Shown piece by piece: positions 41,566 through 50,336 of a stretch of DNA of 64,000 bases. A model generated the notes under the pieces. That model was not told the DNA's origin, made no database searches, and was given only the letters and a program-made list of their open reading frames with translations. The translations under genes were made by a program, and so were the position numbers. Where the stretch lies: positions 5,146,001 through 5,210,000 of the forward strand of contig OZ271832.1 of NCBI GenBank assembly GCA_965601475.1, given 5' to 3'. The DNA comes from JAWPMT01 sp965601475. GTDB taxonomy: Bacteria > Bacteroidota > Bacteroidia > Cytophagales > Cyclobacteriaceae. The first letter of the stretch is position 1; each line of letters starts with the position of its first letter.

Positions 41566-43530
41566 TTGAAACTACATCACCCGAAAGTCATTTGCTTTTT
41601 GTGTGCAATTGGACTTGTCAATTTCGGATGGACACAACGCAATTATGATAGTCTGATTGTCTCCTATGAGCGATCCACGTCCGACAGCTTGCGTGTGTTG
41701 ATCTTGAATGAAATGTCCTCAGAGATGAGTTATTTAGATGTTGACTCAGCCAAAAGCATGGCCACTGCAGCCTTGATGCTTGCTCAGAATAGCAATTTCC
41801 GACGGGGTTCGGCCATATCTCATTACAACCTTGCCATTACTTTCCACATCCAGGGAGCTTTTGATTCGGCGTTGTTCAATTACCAGCAAGCGCTACTCAA
41901 TCAACCTCGTGAGGATTCCATGCAGGTTGCTCGGCTGCATAACAACATGGGTTCCATCTACGCGGTTAGGGGGGACTATGCTCGGGCCCTGGACAATTAC
42001 CAGCTATCGCTAAAATTGCGACCTGGCGATCTCAGGGGGGCAGCCTTGATTTACAATAACCTTGGCATCATCAAACTCGATCAAGAGAAATATGACGAAG
42101 CCCTGGACCTGTTCAATCAGGCGGCCACTTTGGAAAAAGAATTGCGGCAGCCCCGGGGGATCTCGCGTACCTTGGGTAATATCGGTTTAGTCTACCTCAA
42201 TCTCAAGGATTTTGCATCAGCGAGAGACTACTATCAGGAAGCCTATGACATTATCGCAGAGGAACCGGTGCAATGCCTGAAAATGTATCCAGCCAGCGGT
42301 CTGGCCAGTGTTCTTGTGGAACTGGGCGAATTGGATCTGGCGGAACAATATGCCCGCGAGGCGCAAGAAGAAGCTGATGAATGCGGCGATCCTGTGATCA
42401 AGGTAGATGCAAGGGAGGTACTCGGGTCCATATCTCAGAAGAGGGGGCAGTATGCCCTGGCACAGTCTATATTGCTCGAAGGCTACCGACTTGCTGAGGA
42501 AAATGATCTCCTTTCCGGAAAGAAGGAATTATCAGCCGCGCTTTATGACTATTACAAAAGCCGAGGAGACTATCGACAAGCACTGAAGTATTTGGAAATC
42601 AATCAGGCAACTAAGGATAGTATCCAAAATGAAGACCTGACTGAGAAGCTCACAAGGTTGGAAATGTCCTATGACTTTGAGCTGGAGAAGGACTCACTGG
42701 CATTCATCCGGGAAATGGACCTTGTGCAATACGATGCCGAAATCGAAAGAAGGTCGTCTATCCAACGCATTATCCTTGTGGTACTCGGCTTCACCCTGGT
42801 TCTTGCGCTGGTTCTCTTTCGATTTTATCGTCTAAAGGATCGGTCCAATTTGCAGCTCACTGAGAAGAACAACAGGATTACAGATGCCCTGAAAACAAAC
42901 GAACTGTTGATGAAGGAGATCCATCACCGGGTCAAGAACAACTTGCAGATCGTCTCCAGTTTATTGCGTATCCAGACGCACTTTCTGGACGACGAAAAGG
43001 GTAAGAAGGCCCTCACAGACATACAGAATAGGGTACTGGCCATGGCTTTGGTCCACCAGAACCTCTATCAGGGGGCGAAAGTATCAGAGGTGAGCGTTGG
43101 TGAATACCTTAAGAACCTGACATCATCTCTTCAACAAAGCTTTGAAGACCCGGATGAGCCCATTGATTTCAAGTATCAGATTGAAGACATTGCCGTGCCC
43201 GCGGATATGGCAGTGAACCTGGGCTTGATTGCCAATGAATTAGTAACCAATGCCTTGAAACATGCCTTTCCGCGAGGATTTAAGGACAAGAGAGAAATCA
43301 GTTTATGTTTAGAGGCGAATGAAGAAGTGATCTCTTTTGGTGTGCAGGACAATGGTGTTGGTTTCGGGCACGCCGACATCGGAAAGACTCCTCTGGCTTC
43401 GGGCTATGGTTGGAAGCTTGTGGAGTCCATCACCAAATCCATGCAGGGCTCAGTACTGGTGAAAAACGGTGTAGGTACCAAAATAGAATTAACCCTTCCA
43501 AGAAGTGGAGAAGCGAATACTGATCGTTGA
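41566..43530 (+). CDS. TPR sensor histidine kinase (HisKA_2 type)
   Basis: A 654-residue kinase. The TTG start is supported by the signal peptide it opens ('VICFLCAIGLVNFGWTQ'); the next ATG in frame, near residue 48, would lose it. About six TPR units run from 75 to 370, a membrane helix lies at about 400-420, and the phosphoacceptor motif 'EIHHRVKNNLQIVSSLL' has His-454 as likely site. 'LGLIANELVTNALKHAFP' is the N-box and 'GVQDNGVGFG' the G-box. The periplasmic TPRs probably sense a protein or peptide. The last 26 bases overlap the response regulator gene, so the two form a pair. Confidence 0.92.
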   Translation: MKLHHPKVICFLCAIGLVNFGWTQRNYDSLIVSYERSTSDSLRVLILNEMSSEMSYLDVDSAKSMATAALMLAQNSNFRRGSAISHYNLAITFHIQGAFDSALFNYQQALLNQPREDSMQVARLHNNMGSIYAVRGDYARALDNYQLSLKLRPGDLRGAALIYNNLGIIKLDQEKYDEALDLFNQAATLEKELRQPRGISRTLGNIGLVYLNLKDFASARDYYQEAYDIIAEEPVQCLKMYPASGLASVLVELGELDLAEQYAREAQEEADECGDPVIKVDAREVLGSISQKRGQYALAQSILLEGYRLAEENDLLSGKKELSAALYDYYKSRGDYRQALKYLEINQATKDSIQNEDLTEKLTRLEMSYDFELEKDSLAFIREMDLVQYDAEIERRSSIQRIILVVLGFTLVLALVLFRFYRLKDRSNLQLTEKNNRITDALKTNELLMKEIHHRVKNNLQIVSSLLRIQTHFLDDEKGKKALTDIQNRVLAMALVHQNLYQGAKVSEVSVGEYLKNLTSSLQQSFEDPDEPIDFKYQIEDIAVPADMAVNLGLIANELVTNALKHAFPRGFKDKREISLCLEANEEVISFGVQDNGVGFGHADIGKTPLASGYGWKLVESITKSMQGSVLVKNGVGTKIELTLPRSGEANTDR

Positions 43531-44212
43531 GGACGAAGTGATCATCGCAGAGGACCTGGCCTTGTTTCTACAAGATCAGGGTTTTGCCATTGAGGGACCT
43601 GTGGATAATGGTCCCGATGCATTGCAACTGCTGTCAGGAAATCAGGTAGACCTCGCCTTGCTGGACATCAATATTCAGGGGGCCATGTCGGGCATTGATA
43701 TTGGTCGGGAACTACGAGATCGCTATGAAATACCTTTCATCTTCATCACTTCTTATTACGATGAGGAAACGTTGAAGCGGGTAGAATCCGCACAGCCTGC
43801 TGCTTACATTGTAAAGCCCTTCAAACATGAAGAAGTACTGCTGAACATCCGGCTAGCACTTCAGAAACATCAATATGCGAAATCCCCCAAGAAGGATATT
43901 TCCAAACTGCTTGTACGTGATGCGGGCCTGCTCAAACCCATTGACCCCGATGAGATTGCCTATCTGAAGGCCGAAAGCAACTACACAAAAATTGTTATGC
44001 GTGCCGGAGATGAGTACTTACAGAGCCATACCTTAAAGACCATAGAAGAGAAATTGCCGGGGAATGTGTTTTGCAGGGTACATAAATCCTATATTATCAA
44101 CTTGAATTGTATTGAGCTCATAGAAGGAAACTCCCTCCAGGTCCGGGGCCAGTGCATACCTATCGGGAGGTCACATCGAGCGGCCCTTTTTGATCGGATG
44201 GAGGTGTTGTGA
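43505..44212 (+). CDS. LytTR response regulator
   Basis: A 235-residue regulator that starts with GTG inside the kinase gene. Receiver domain (1-120): acidic pocket 'VEDEVIIAED', phosphoacceptor Asp-54 in 'LLDINIQG' and Lys in 'YIVKPFKHEE'. LytTR DNA-binding domain (about 135-235): 'IAYLKAESNYTKIVM', 'FCRVHKSYIINL' and 'IPIGRSHRAAL'. Translational overlap marks it as the partner of the TPR kinase. No obvious direct-repeat target site was found nearby. Confidence 0.93.
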   Translation: MEKRILIVEDEVIIAEDLALFLQDQGFAIEGPVDNGPDALQLLSGNQVDLALLDINIQGAMSGIDIGRELRDRYEIPFIFITSYYDEETLKRVESAQPAAYIVKPFKHEEVLLNIRLALQKHQYAKSPKKDISKLLVRDAGLLKPIDPDEIAYLKAESNYTKIVMRAGDEYLQSHTLKTIEEKLPGNVFCRVHKSYIINLNCIELIEGNSLQVRGQCIPIGRSHRAALFDRMEVL

Positions 44213-44284
44213 GGGTTTGGTCCGATATCCGATTCTTCTAATTCCAAGAATTGGCCGGAACAGAGATTTTTAGAATATCCTTCC

Positions 44285-44315
44285 TTGAACTTGCCTCAAA
44301 ATAACAGTATATTCA
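44285..44315 (+). promoter_or_regulatory. Possible Bacteroidota-type promoter
   Basis: A TTG at 44285-44287 and TATATTCA at 44308-44315, 20 bases apart, approximate the TTTG / TAnnTTTG pattern. The gene starts at 44352. The -7 element has two mismatches. Confidence 0.4.
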
Positions 44316-44351
44316 TAGGCCCAATTTCAACCTGTTATTCGACCACCACCT

Positions 44352-45185
44352 ATGAAATCATTTTTTGGCAGCCTTTTCGTAATTATTAATTATCGGACAT
44401 TTCTGATCACCTTTTTCTCAGTATTTGCGACCTGGCTCTGTATCTATTTCGAGATTTTTGCAGAGATCAGCCTGTCAATGGTATCGGTAGCCATTGTCTT
44501 CCCAATCGTGTTTGCGATCAATTCAGCCTACCAACGCCGGGAAGAGGCCTTAAAACACCTTGCCGGCATCAACGGACATGCCGTTTCCGTTTTCCTGGCT
44601 GTGAAACACTGGGGAGAGCATGGTCCTGCGCCCCACGAATTGTTGCAGGAGGTGAGAGAAAAGATCATAGATGTCCTTAAGTCTGTTAAGCGCTACCTTG
44701 TCTCCGACGAACATGAGAAAATGGAGGTGGGCGTTTTTACCATGATCTCTAACCTGTCCAGGAAATTGCAGGCCATGCGCTCGGTAGTAGTGAGCTCTGA
44801 GATGTCGCGTATCAATGAATATGTGAGTATGCTGACGGTGGATTTTGAGGAGCTCAAGATCATTCGTGAGTACCGTACGCCCATCACTTTGCGAACTTAC
44901 AGTCGGGCATTCATTTTTTCCTTTCCTATTTTACTTTCACCTTCGTTCGCGTCCTCTGTGAATATTTTCACAATCCCCATATTGACCTACGTGATTCCGA
45001 TTCTTTATTCCTTCATCCTGATCAGCTTGATCAATATTCAAGAGCACATGGAGGACCCCTTTGATGGGATAGGAGAGGATGATATCAAGATCCAATCAGA
45101 GCGGTTTAGTCGTCTGTTACATAATCTGGATGACGGCGATCCACAGGAACTGGTACCCATGACGGAACAAAAAATCGCAGGCTAG
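44352..45185 (+). CDS. Bestrophin-like membrane protein
   Basis: A 277-residue protein with hydrophobic segments near 12-30, 40-56, 190-208 and 212-232. The middle is helical and cytoplasmic ('LQEVREKIIDVLKSVKRYL'). After the last membrane segment comes 'HMEDPFDGIGEDDI', resembling the conserved 'EDPFG..DDL' stretch of bestrophin-type chloride channels. The order of helices fits that family in part, so I call it bestrophin-like with caution. It may have its own promoter. No partner gene is obvious. Confidence 0.6.
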   Translation: MKSFFGSLFVIINYRTFLITFFSVFATWLCIYFEIFAEISLSMVSVAIVFPIVFAINSAYQRREEALKHLAGINGHAVSVFLAVKHWGEHGPAPHELLQEVREKIIDVLKSVKRYLVSDEHEKMEVGVFTMISNLSRKLQAMRSVVVSSEMSRINEYVSMLTVDFEELKIIREYRTPITLRTYSRAFIFSFPILLSPSFASSVNIFTIPILTYVIPILYSFILISLINIQEHMEDPFDGIGEDDIKIQSERFSRLLHNLDDGDPQELVPMTEQKIAG

Positions 45186-45246
45186 ACTTCTGTCAACAAC
45201 GTTAGAAAAATTGTCGATGAATGGTGTAAATCCGTCGAGGACCAAC

Positions 45247-45278
45247 TTGATTTTAATATTTCCGTAATGTTAAATTTG
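45247..45278 (+). promoter_or_regulatory. Bacteroidota-type promoter for microprotein
   Basis: TTG at 45247-45249 and a perfect TAnnTTTG element, TAAATTTG, at 45271-45278, with 21 bases between. The expected start of transcription is about 45285, a few bases ahead of the small gene at 45299. Confidence 0.65.
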
Positions 45279-45298
45279 TATTGCTCAAAAATTATCGA

Positions 45299-45391
45299 AT
45301 GCTCGGATTATTAGGATTATTTGTCGGCATGTTGGGCCTTTATGCCCTGGCATCCTGGTTGGGAAAGCTTGGCGACACAAACAATGGCTAG
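45299..45391 (+). CDS. 30-residue membrane microprotein
   Basis: An ATG-to-TAG frame coding for 30 residues. A single hydrophobic segment with a Gly-Leu-rich pattern (MLGLLGLFVGMLGLYALASW) is followed by a short polar tail (LGKLGDTNNG). A near-consensus promoter ends about 20 bases upstream. It lies between the bestrophin-like gene and the EF-hand gene, both on the same strand. No family is known to me. Confidence 0.55.
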   Translation: MLGLLGLFVGMLGLYALASWLGKLGDTNNG

Positions 45392-45443
45392 TTAGCCAGA
45401 TTGTTCGTATTTGAATTAAATTCGCGGGTCAACCTATCCATAT

Positions 45444-46010
45444 ATGCTCTCGAATTTTCAGACGAGGAAGCTTACGCATTTCTTCAAGCTACTCGATCAA
45501 AACGACGACGGCTGTTTGCAGCTGGAAGATTTTTCTGATATCGCAGAAAGACTCCGGATGGAATTTGCTTATGCCTACAACAGCAAGGAGGACAAGTTCA
45601 ATGTTGATCGTTGTGTGAACTTCTTCCATAAGCTTTTGACCAACATCTCACATCATGACAAGCAGAAAATCAGTCTCGAAGAGTGGCTGAGCTTTTTGGA
45701 TAAGTCATTGGTCAGTAATCCGGACATGGAGGCCTTGGAAGAGTTCACCGAGTTTATGGTAGGTTTCTTTTTTGATCTTTTCGACGAGAACAAGGATGGG
45801 TACATCTCAGCAGAAGAATATGCTGATCTCTTCTTGATCTATCATATAGACATCAAGTATTCCGCCAAATCATTCATCAACCTGGATATCAACAAGGACG
45901 GACGACTTTCCCGCAATGAGTTGATATTCGCCTTCGAGACCTTCATCGTTTCTGATGATCCCAAACAGAAGGGGAATTGGATCTTTGGTGACTGGGATCG
46001 CCGGGGTTAA
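45444..46010 (+). CDS. EF-hand calcium-binding protein (calerythrin-like)
   Basis: A 188-residue soluble protein with four EF-hand positions. Loops with intact ligands are DQNDDGCLQLED (18-29), DENKDGYISAEE (about 114-125) and DINKDGRLSRNE (about 148-159). The second hand near residue 72-80 is degenerate ('HDKQKISLEEW'). The tail 'KGNWIFGDWD' matches the closing segment of calerythrin and sarcoplasmic calcium-binding proteins. It has no signal peptide, so it likely buffers or senses cytoplasmic calcium. Rare in Bacteroidota by my impression. The next small gene starts 30 bases later. Confidence 0.88.
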   Translation: MLSNFQTRKLTHFFKLLDQNDDGCLQLEDFSDIAERLRMEFAYAYNSKEDKFNVDRCVNFFHKLLTNISHHDKQKISLEEWLSFLDKSLVSNPDMEALEEFTEFMVGFFFDLFDENKDGYISAEEYADLFLIYHIDIKYSAKSFINLDINKDGRLSRNELIFAFETFIVSDDPKQKGNWIFGDWDRRG

Positions 46011-46040
46011 ACCATTCCACCGGTATGAGGTTGCTACTGC

Positions 46041-46274
46041 ATGAACAATAAGCAGCGGCATTATCGAAGATGGCTGATTCAAGCCCCAGTAGGTCTGGTA
46101 TTAACTGGTATGGGAATTTGCTTTATCTCCGAGTCAGCCATGCTCAAATACGGTGGAGCCCCAACCTTAGATTGGGTCCTGGCAGGAACTGCCTCATTGG
46201 TGGTATTCAATAGCGGTCTATGCGTCTTTGGTGATGCAATCATTCATCGCTTGAGGTACTTGCTAGCGAGTTAA
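46041..46274 (+). CDS. Small membrane protein, unknown
   Basis: A 77-residue protein with two hydrophobic helices (about 13-30 and 40-60) and a basic N-terminus (MNNKQRHYRRWL), so both ends should be cytoplasmic. Segments 'PVGLVLTGMGICFISESAML' and 'VLAGTASLVVFNSGLCVFGD' are typical of small two-helix membrane proteins. It follows the EF-hand gene by 30 bases and converges on the beta-lactamase gene with a 6-base gap. Confidence 0.6.
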   Translation: MNNKQRHYRRWLIQAPVGLVLTGMGICFISESAMLKYGGAPTLDWVLAGTASLVVFNSGLCVFGDAIIHRLRYLLAS

Positions 46275-46280
46275 GATCGC

Positions 46281-47009
46281 TCATTGTTTGAACATACCCG
46301 CGGTGTACTCCAGCAGATTCTTCTGTCCCACAGGACCGTGCCCAGGTATTACGGTAGTCAACTTCGGATACTCTTCGATAATCTGGTCTATCGTATTGGA
46401 CCATTCTTCCAAATTGGCATCGTTGATATTTCCTCTTCCAGCTTTGAGCGACTTGACCATGCATCCTCCAAAGAGTATGTCTTCTTTCTTCACGTAGCTC
46501 GCGATGTTGCCTTTGGTGTGGGCCTCCCCAAAGAAGCGATTTTCAATGGGGATCTTGCCGGCCTTCAACCTGAGTACCTCGGAGAAACCAATCTTTGGTG
46601 TTTCCACACCGTCTTTCAGTGCCAGGTTGATGGTAGTATTGCTGGCATAGGAGGGAATGCCCCTTTCATGAAAAACCCCCAGGCCACCCAGGCAGTCGAT
46701 GTGGTGGTGATTAACGACAACGCCCTTGACTTCCGCCTGCTTCTCCGATTCAATCCACTGAATCAACTCAGTAGCGACTGAATCGTAGGAGGGTGTGTCA
46801 AAAACGATGGCTTCTCCACCGTTAATGACCAACATGCCATTGCAGGCTACCAGTCCATATTCCTCGGTGTTGAGGTAGGTGATATGAACATAGGTGTTCT
46901 CCGTGATTTGGTTGATCTTCATTGCATCGCTTTCGAAGACCGTCTGAGACCAGGTCGCAGTGGGCATGGCGATCAACAGAATCCAAATCCTGCTCAGGAG
47001 GTTTTTCAT
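46281..47009 (-). CDS. Subclass B1 metallo-beta-lactamase
   Basis: A 242-residue exported protein (signal peptide ends near TWSQ). All B1 zinc ligands are present: His-101, His-103 and Asp-105 in 'NHHHIDCLGGLG', His-164 in 'GEAHTKGN', Cys-183 in 'LFGGCMVKSL' and His-224 in 'IPGHG'. Lys-186 in 'CMVKS' matches the substrate-binding Lys of B1 enzymes, and 'GRGNINDANLEEW' is the B1 form after it. The residue after the Asp is Cys rather than the frequent Arg or Ser. It should hydrolyse beta-lactams including carbapenems, but activity is unproven. It lies 19 bases downstream of the BNR-repeat gene on the same strand; no mobile element flanks it, so it looks like a resident chromosomal gene. Confidence 0.9.
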   Translation of the reverse strand: MKNLLSRIWILLIAMPTATWSQTVFESDAMKINQITENTYVHITYLNTEEYGLVACNGMLVINGGEAIVFDTPSYDSVATELIQWIESEKQAEVKGVVVNHHHIDCLGGLGVFHERGIPSYASNTTINLALKDGVETPKIGFSEVLRLKAGKIPIENRFFGEAHTKGNIASYVKKEDILFGGCMVKSLKAGRGNINDANLEEWSNTIDQIIEEYPKLTTVIPGHGPVGQKNLLEYTAGMFKQ

Positions 47010-47028
47010 GGATGTTTCGGTGCTTAGG

Positions 47029-50000
47029 TTATTCTATTTTTTGGTAGTCTTTGAAAGGGGTCAAATCTATGGCCTCCAACGTCTCTCGGAATGCCGGCCA
47101 GGCTTCTTCATAGTAGGCGTTGACTTCGGACAAAGCGGAATTCAGCTCCTGCTGAAAGGCCGAAATCAATGCCCTTTCCGTAGATCCTGGTGCATGTGTC
47201 GCATTACCTGTGTAGAAATTGGCATTGCCCATTTTGGCGTTCACACTGTTGGGCTGATTTCGAGTAATGCCCTGACGCTTGTCCTCCTTGCCAACGAACA
47301 AGTCCAACATCGCTGAAAGGGTGTCCTTCGTTGTTTTGCACAAGTCTATTTGCTCTTTGTAGCCTTCCTCATCTTTTGCCTTCAGCCTGGCGGCATAGTC
47401 ATCTGCGAGCTTCATGCTTTCTTTCAATCGCTCCACGGCAGTAAAGGCTAACGCCTTGCCCGCTTCGATTTCCTTCTGCGCCTGGTACCTGCCTTCTATT
47501 GCTGATGAGGACATGTTCAGACGCGGGTCGTAGGCAATTGTGAGTATGGTAGAATCCATCTGATCGCCAAAAGTGAAACGAACCTTGTATTCCCCTGGTC
47601 GTGCTGTCACACCATTGGGGTCGTTTCCTTTCTTCACTTCATTTCTCGATAGGTTGTAGAATCCTTTTTCGTTGAGGTTCCAACTCATTCTGTGAACACC
47701 ATTCTTGTCCGGCGCTTTTTGTTTCAGGGTACGGATCAGATCCCCTCCAGCGTTGAATATTTCGACCTTGATGGAATCGTACTTGATTTTCGGTCCTTCT
47801 TCTTCGGTCTTTTCCTCGGCATCTGACTTGTCCTTTCTGCTCTTCTTGGATTTGCCCCCGTCTTCGGGTTCTGTTTTTTCTTCTTCAGGTTTGTTGATGA
47901 CGTAAGTCAATAGAGCTCCACGGCGTCTGTTTTCCCCGTTAAAAGTGGCATCCGCGCCAAATCTTGTGCCGGTGGCCTGTTGAATGGCTGTGTTGTATGC
48001 TGTGGGTGGATCAAAAACATGTAACTGCTTATTGAGCAGGCTGGTACCTGCTGCTGCTACTTCCCGCAGTGGCCGGATGTCATCCAACACATAGATGGCC
48101 CGACCGAATGTCCCTATGACCAAATCATGCTCACGGGGATGGATGATCAGATCCATGGCATTTGTGGTTGGGAATCCTGCGGTCCATTTCACCCAGGATT
48201 GCGCATCGTCTACGGAAACATAAAGGCCGTCATCCGTTCCGAGGAACTTCAGCCGATTTTCCACAGGGTCTTCAATAATGGCCAAGGCGTAGCTTGATAC
48301 ATCATTACCATCTACGATCCTTTCCCAGGTTTGGCCGTAGTCGGTTGTTCGATAGGCCATGGGCTCGTAGTTATATCTGCGATAGTCATTGGCAACTAGT
48401 AGCGCATAACCATTTCTTGTTGTGCTTGGCTTGATCTGAGTGACCCAAACCCCATCGGGTAGGGACGTAGAAACGTCAGTCCAGGTGTTGCCACCATTTC
48501 TTGACACATGGACCCTGCCATCGTCTGTACCAACCCAAAGTACACCCTCTTCGGTGGGAGAAGGTGAAATGACCAAAATGGTACAATAGTTTTCCGCTCC
48601 GGTGGCATCCATGGTGAGCCCTCCACTTTCACCCTGCTTTTGCTTCTCAGGGTCATTTGTCGTAAGGTCCGGAGATATAATTTCCCAGCTCTGTCCTCGG
48701 TCTGTGCTCTTGTGTACAAACTGACTGCCAAAGTATATGACTGATGAATTGAAAGGATCCCTCGCCATGCCAACATTCCAATTGAATCGCAATTCAACAT
48801 CGCCTTCGGGGTAAGTGGGCCTTACGATCTCGAAGCTGCCTGTCTGGCGGTCATAAATTCCTGCAAAACCTTGCTGAGCGGTAGATATTCCAATCCGACT
48901 GTTATCAGGATCTGGCAATACATCAAAGCCATCTCCGAAAGAAATCTCCTGCCAGTAGTTGTTGCGGATGCCCTGTGCCTTCCATACGTAGGCGGGGCCT
49001 GCCCAGGAGCCATTGTCCTGCATACCGCCATAAACGTTGTAAGGGTATTCGTTGTCGACGGCGATGTGATAGAATTGCCCGACCGGAAGATTCTCAACAA
49101 AGCGCCAGGTCTTACCACGGTCTTTGGTGATGTTTAAGCCACCGTCGTTCCCATCCATCATGAAATCTGCATTTGTGGGGTGAATCCACCAGGAATGGTG
49201 GTCCGGATGAACACCTCTTGTCGTGTTATAAGCGGGCATCAATTGCTTGAAGGACTTGCCACCGTCCTCAGTGACATTGACGTAGGTGAAAATGCTGAAT
49301 ACCCTGTTTTCGTTGCTCGGGTCTACATAGAGGTCGCTGTAGTAAAATGGTCGGTTTCCAATTTCATCTTTATCGTTGACTTTGGTCCATTTCTCTCCGC
49401 CGTCGTCAGACCTGTAGAACGCATTTTTCTTCGCTTCAATAATGGCATAGACGCGCTTAGGTTTGGAAGGCGCGATAGCCAGACCTATCCGGCCGAGTTC
49501 TCCCTTGGGTAAACCTTCCTTATCTGAGAGTTGCTTCCAGGTTTCGCCACCATCATAGGTAATGTGCAAACCTGATCCAGGGCCTCCTGATTTGAAAAAC
49601 CAGGGATCCCTCTTGTGTTCCCACAGTGCCACAATCAATTTGTTGGGGTTGGTAGGATCCATCACCATATCGGCAACACCCGTTTTGTTATTGGCAAACA
49701 GGATCTTGCTCCAGGTCTTGCCGCCATCGGTGGTTTTGTACAAGCCGCGTTCGGGGTGTTCTCCCCACGGAGAGCCGATGGCTCCGGCATACACAGTATT
49801 TGGATTCGTTGGATCGATGATGATGCGATGTATGTGGCGGGTTGCCGCAAGACCCATTTTCTTCCAGGTCTTGCCACCATCCAGGCTTTTATAGATACCG
49901 TCGCCACCGTTGAGGGAGTTTCTCGGGTTGCCTTCACCAGTGCCTACCCAGATCACGGAAGGGTTTGATTGTTGAATAGCGATGGCACCGACGGATGCCG

Positions 50001-50253
50001 TTGTCTCTTTATTGAAAATGGGTTCCCAGGCAATGCCTCCGCTTTCGGATTTCCATACACCACCGGAAGCCGCGCCTACGTAGATAACATCGGGATCACT
50101 ATGTACGGCGTCAATGGCCGTGATTCTTCCGGACATACCTGCAGGGCCGATGCTGCGGGCTTTCATGTTTTCAAATCGGGAAATGTCTAGCTTTTGAGCA
50201 CTAATGACATGCGCTGTGGTGAATAGTAGCGCTACAAGTAACAAGTTTCTCAT
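47029..50253 (-). CDS. Large exported BNR/VPS10-type repeat protein
   Basis: A protein of about 1074 residues. The start at 50253 gives a signal peptide (MRNLLLVALLFTTAHVISAQ); the frame extends to 50484, but that would read into the thioesterase gene. The bulk (about 25-750) is a sortilin/VPS10-like propeller with many Asp-box repeats: 'SLDGGKTWKKM', 'TTDGGKTWSKI', 'TYDGGETWKQL', 'SDDGGEKWTKV', 'STDRGQSWEII' and 'TTDYGQTWERI'. A charged Lys/Glu linker (about 790-830) precedes a FlgD-like beta domain and a helical tail. Such proteins are surface binding or glycan-related proteins in Bacteroidota; catalysis is not shown. Probably co-transcribed with the B1 enzyme. Confidence 0.88.
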   Translation of the reverse strand: MRNLLLVALLFTTAHVISAQKLDISRFENMKARSIGPAGMSGRITAIDAVHSDPDVIYVGAASGGVWKSESGGIAWEPIFNKETTASVGAIAIQQSNPSVIWVGTGEGNPRNSLNGGDGIYKSLDGGKTWKKMGLAATRHIHRIIIDPTNPNTVYAGAIGSPWGEHPERGLYKTTDGGKTWSKILFANNKTGVADMVMDPTNPNKLIVALWEHKRDPWFFKSGGPGSGLHITYDGGETWKQLSDKEGLPKGELGRIGLAIAPSKPKRVYAIIEAKKNAFYRSDDGGEKWTKVNDKDEIGNRPFYYSDLYVDPSNENRVFSIFTYVNVTEDGGKSFKQLMPAYNTTRGVHPDHHSWWIHPTNADFMMDGNDGGLNITKDRGKTWRFVENLPVGQFYHIAVDNEYPYNVYGGMQDNGSWAGPAYVWKAQGIRNNYWQEISFGDGFDVLPDPDNSRIGISTAQQGFAGIYDRQTGSFEIVRPTYPEGDVELRFNWNVGMARDPFNSSVIYFGSQFVHKSTDRGQSWEIISPDLTTNDPEKQKQGESGGLTMDATGAENYCTILVISPSPTEEGVLWVGTDDGRVHVSRNGGNTWTDVSTSLPDGVWVTQIKPSTTRNGYALLVANDYRRYNYEPMAYRTTDYGQTWERIVDGNDVSSYALAIIEDPVENRLKFLGTDDGLYVSVDDAQSWVKWTAGFPTTNAMDLIIHPREHDLVIGTFGRAIYVLDDIRPLREVAAAGTSLLNKQLHVFDPPTAYNTAIQQATGTRFGADATFNGENRRRGALLTYVINKPEEEKTEPEDGGKSKKSRKDKSDAEEKTEEEGPKIKYDSIKVEIFNAGGDLIRTLKQKAPDKNGVHRMSWNLNEKGFYNLSRNEVKKGNDPNGVTARPGEYKVRFTFGDQMDSTILTIAYDPRLNMSSSAIEGRYQAQKEIEAGKALAFTAVERLKESMKLADDYAARLKAKDEEGYKEQIDLCKTTKDTLSAMLDLFVGKEDKRQGITRNQPNSVNAKMGNANFYTGNATHAPGSTERALISAFQQELNSALSEVNAYYEEAWPAFRETLEAIDLTPFKDYQKIE

Positions 50254-50336
50254 GATTACAGGGCTGATTTTTGCAAGCCGCAACTTAGGAAAATCGGGGA
50301 AAATTGCCGTTACGCTTTTTATAAACGGTCGAAGAT

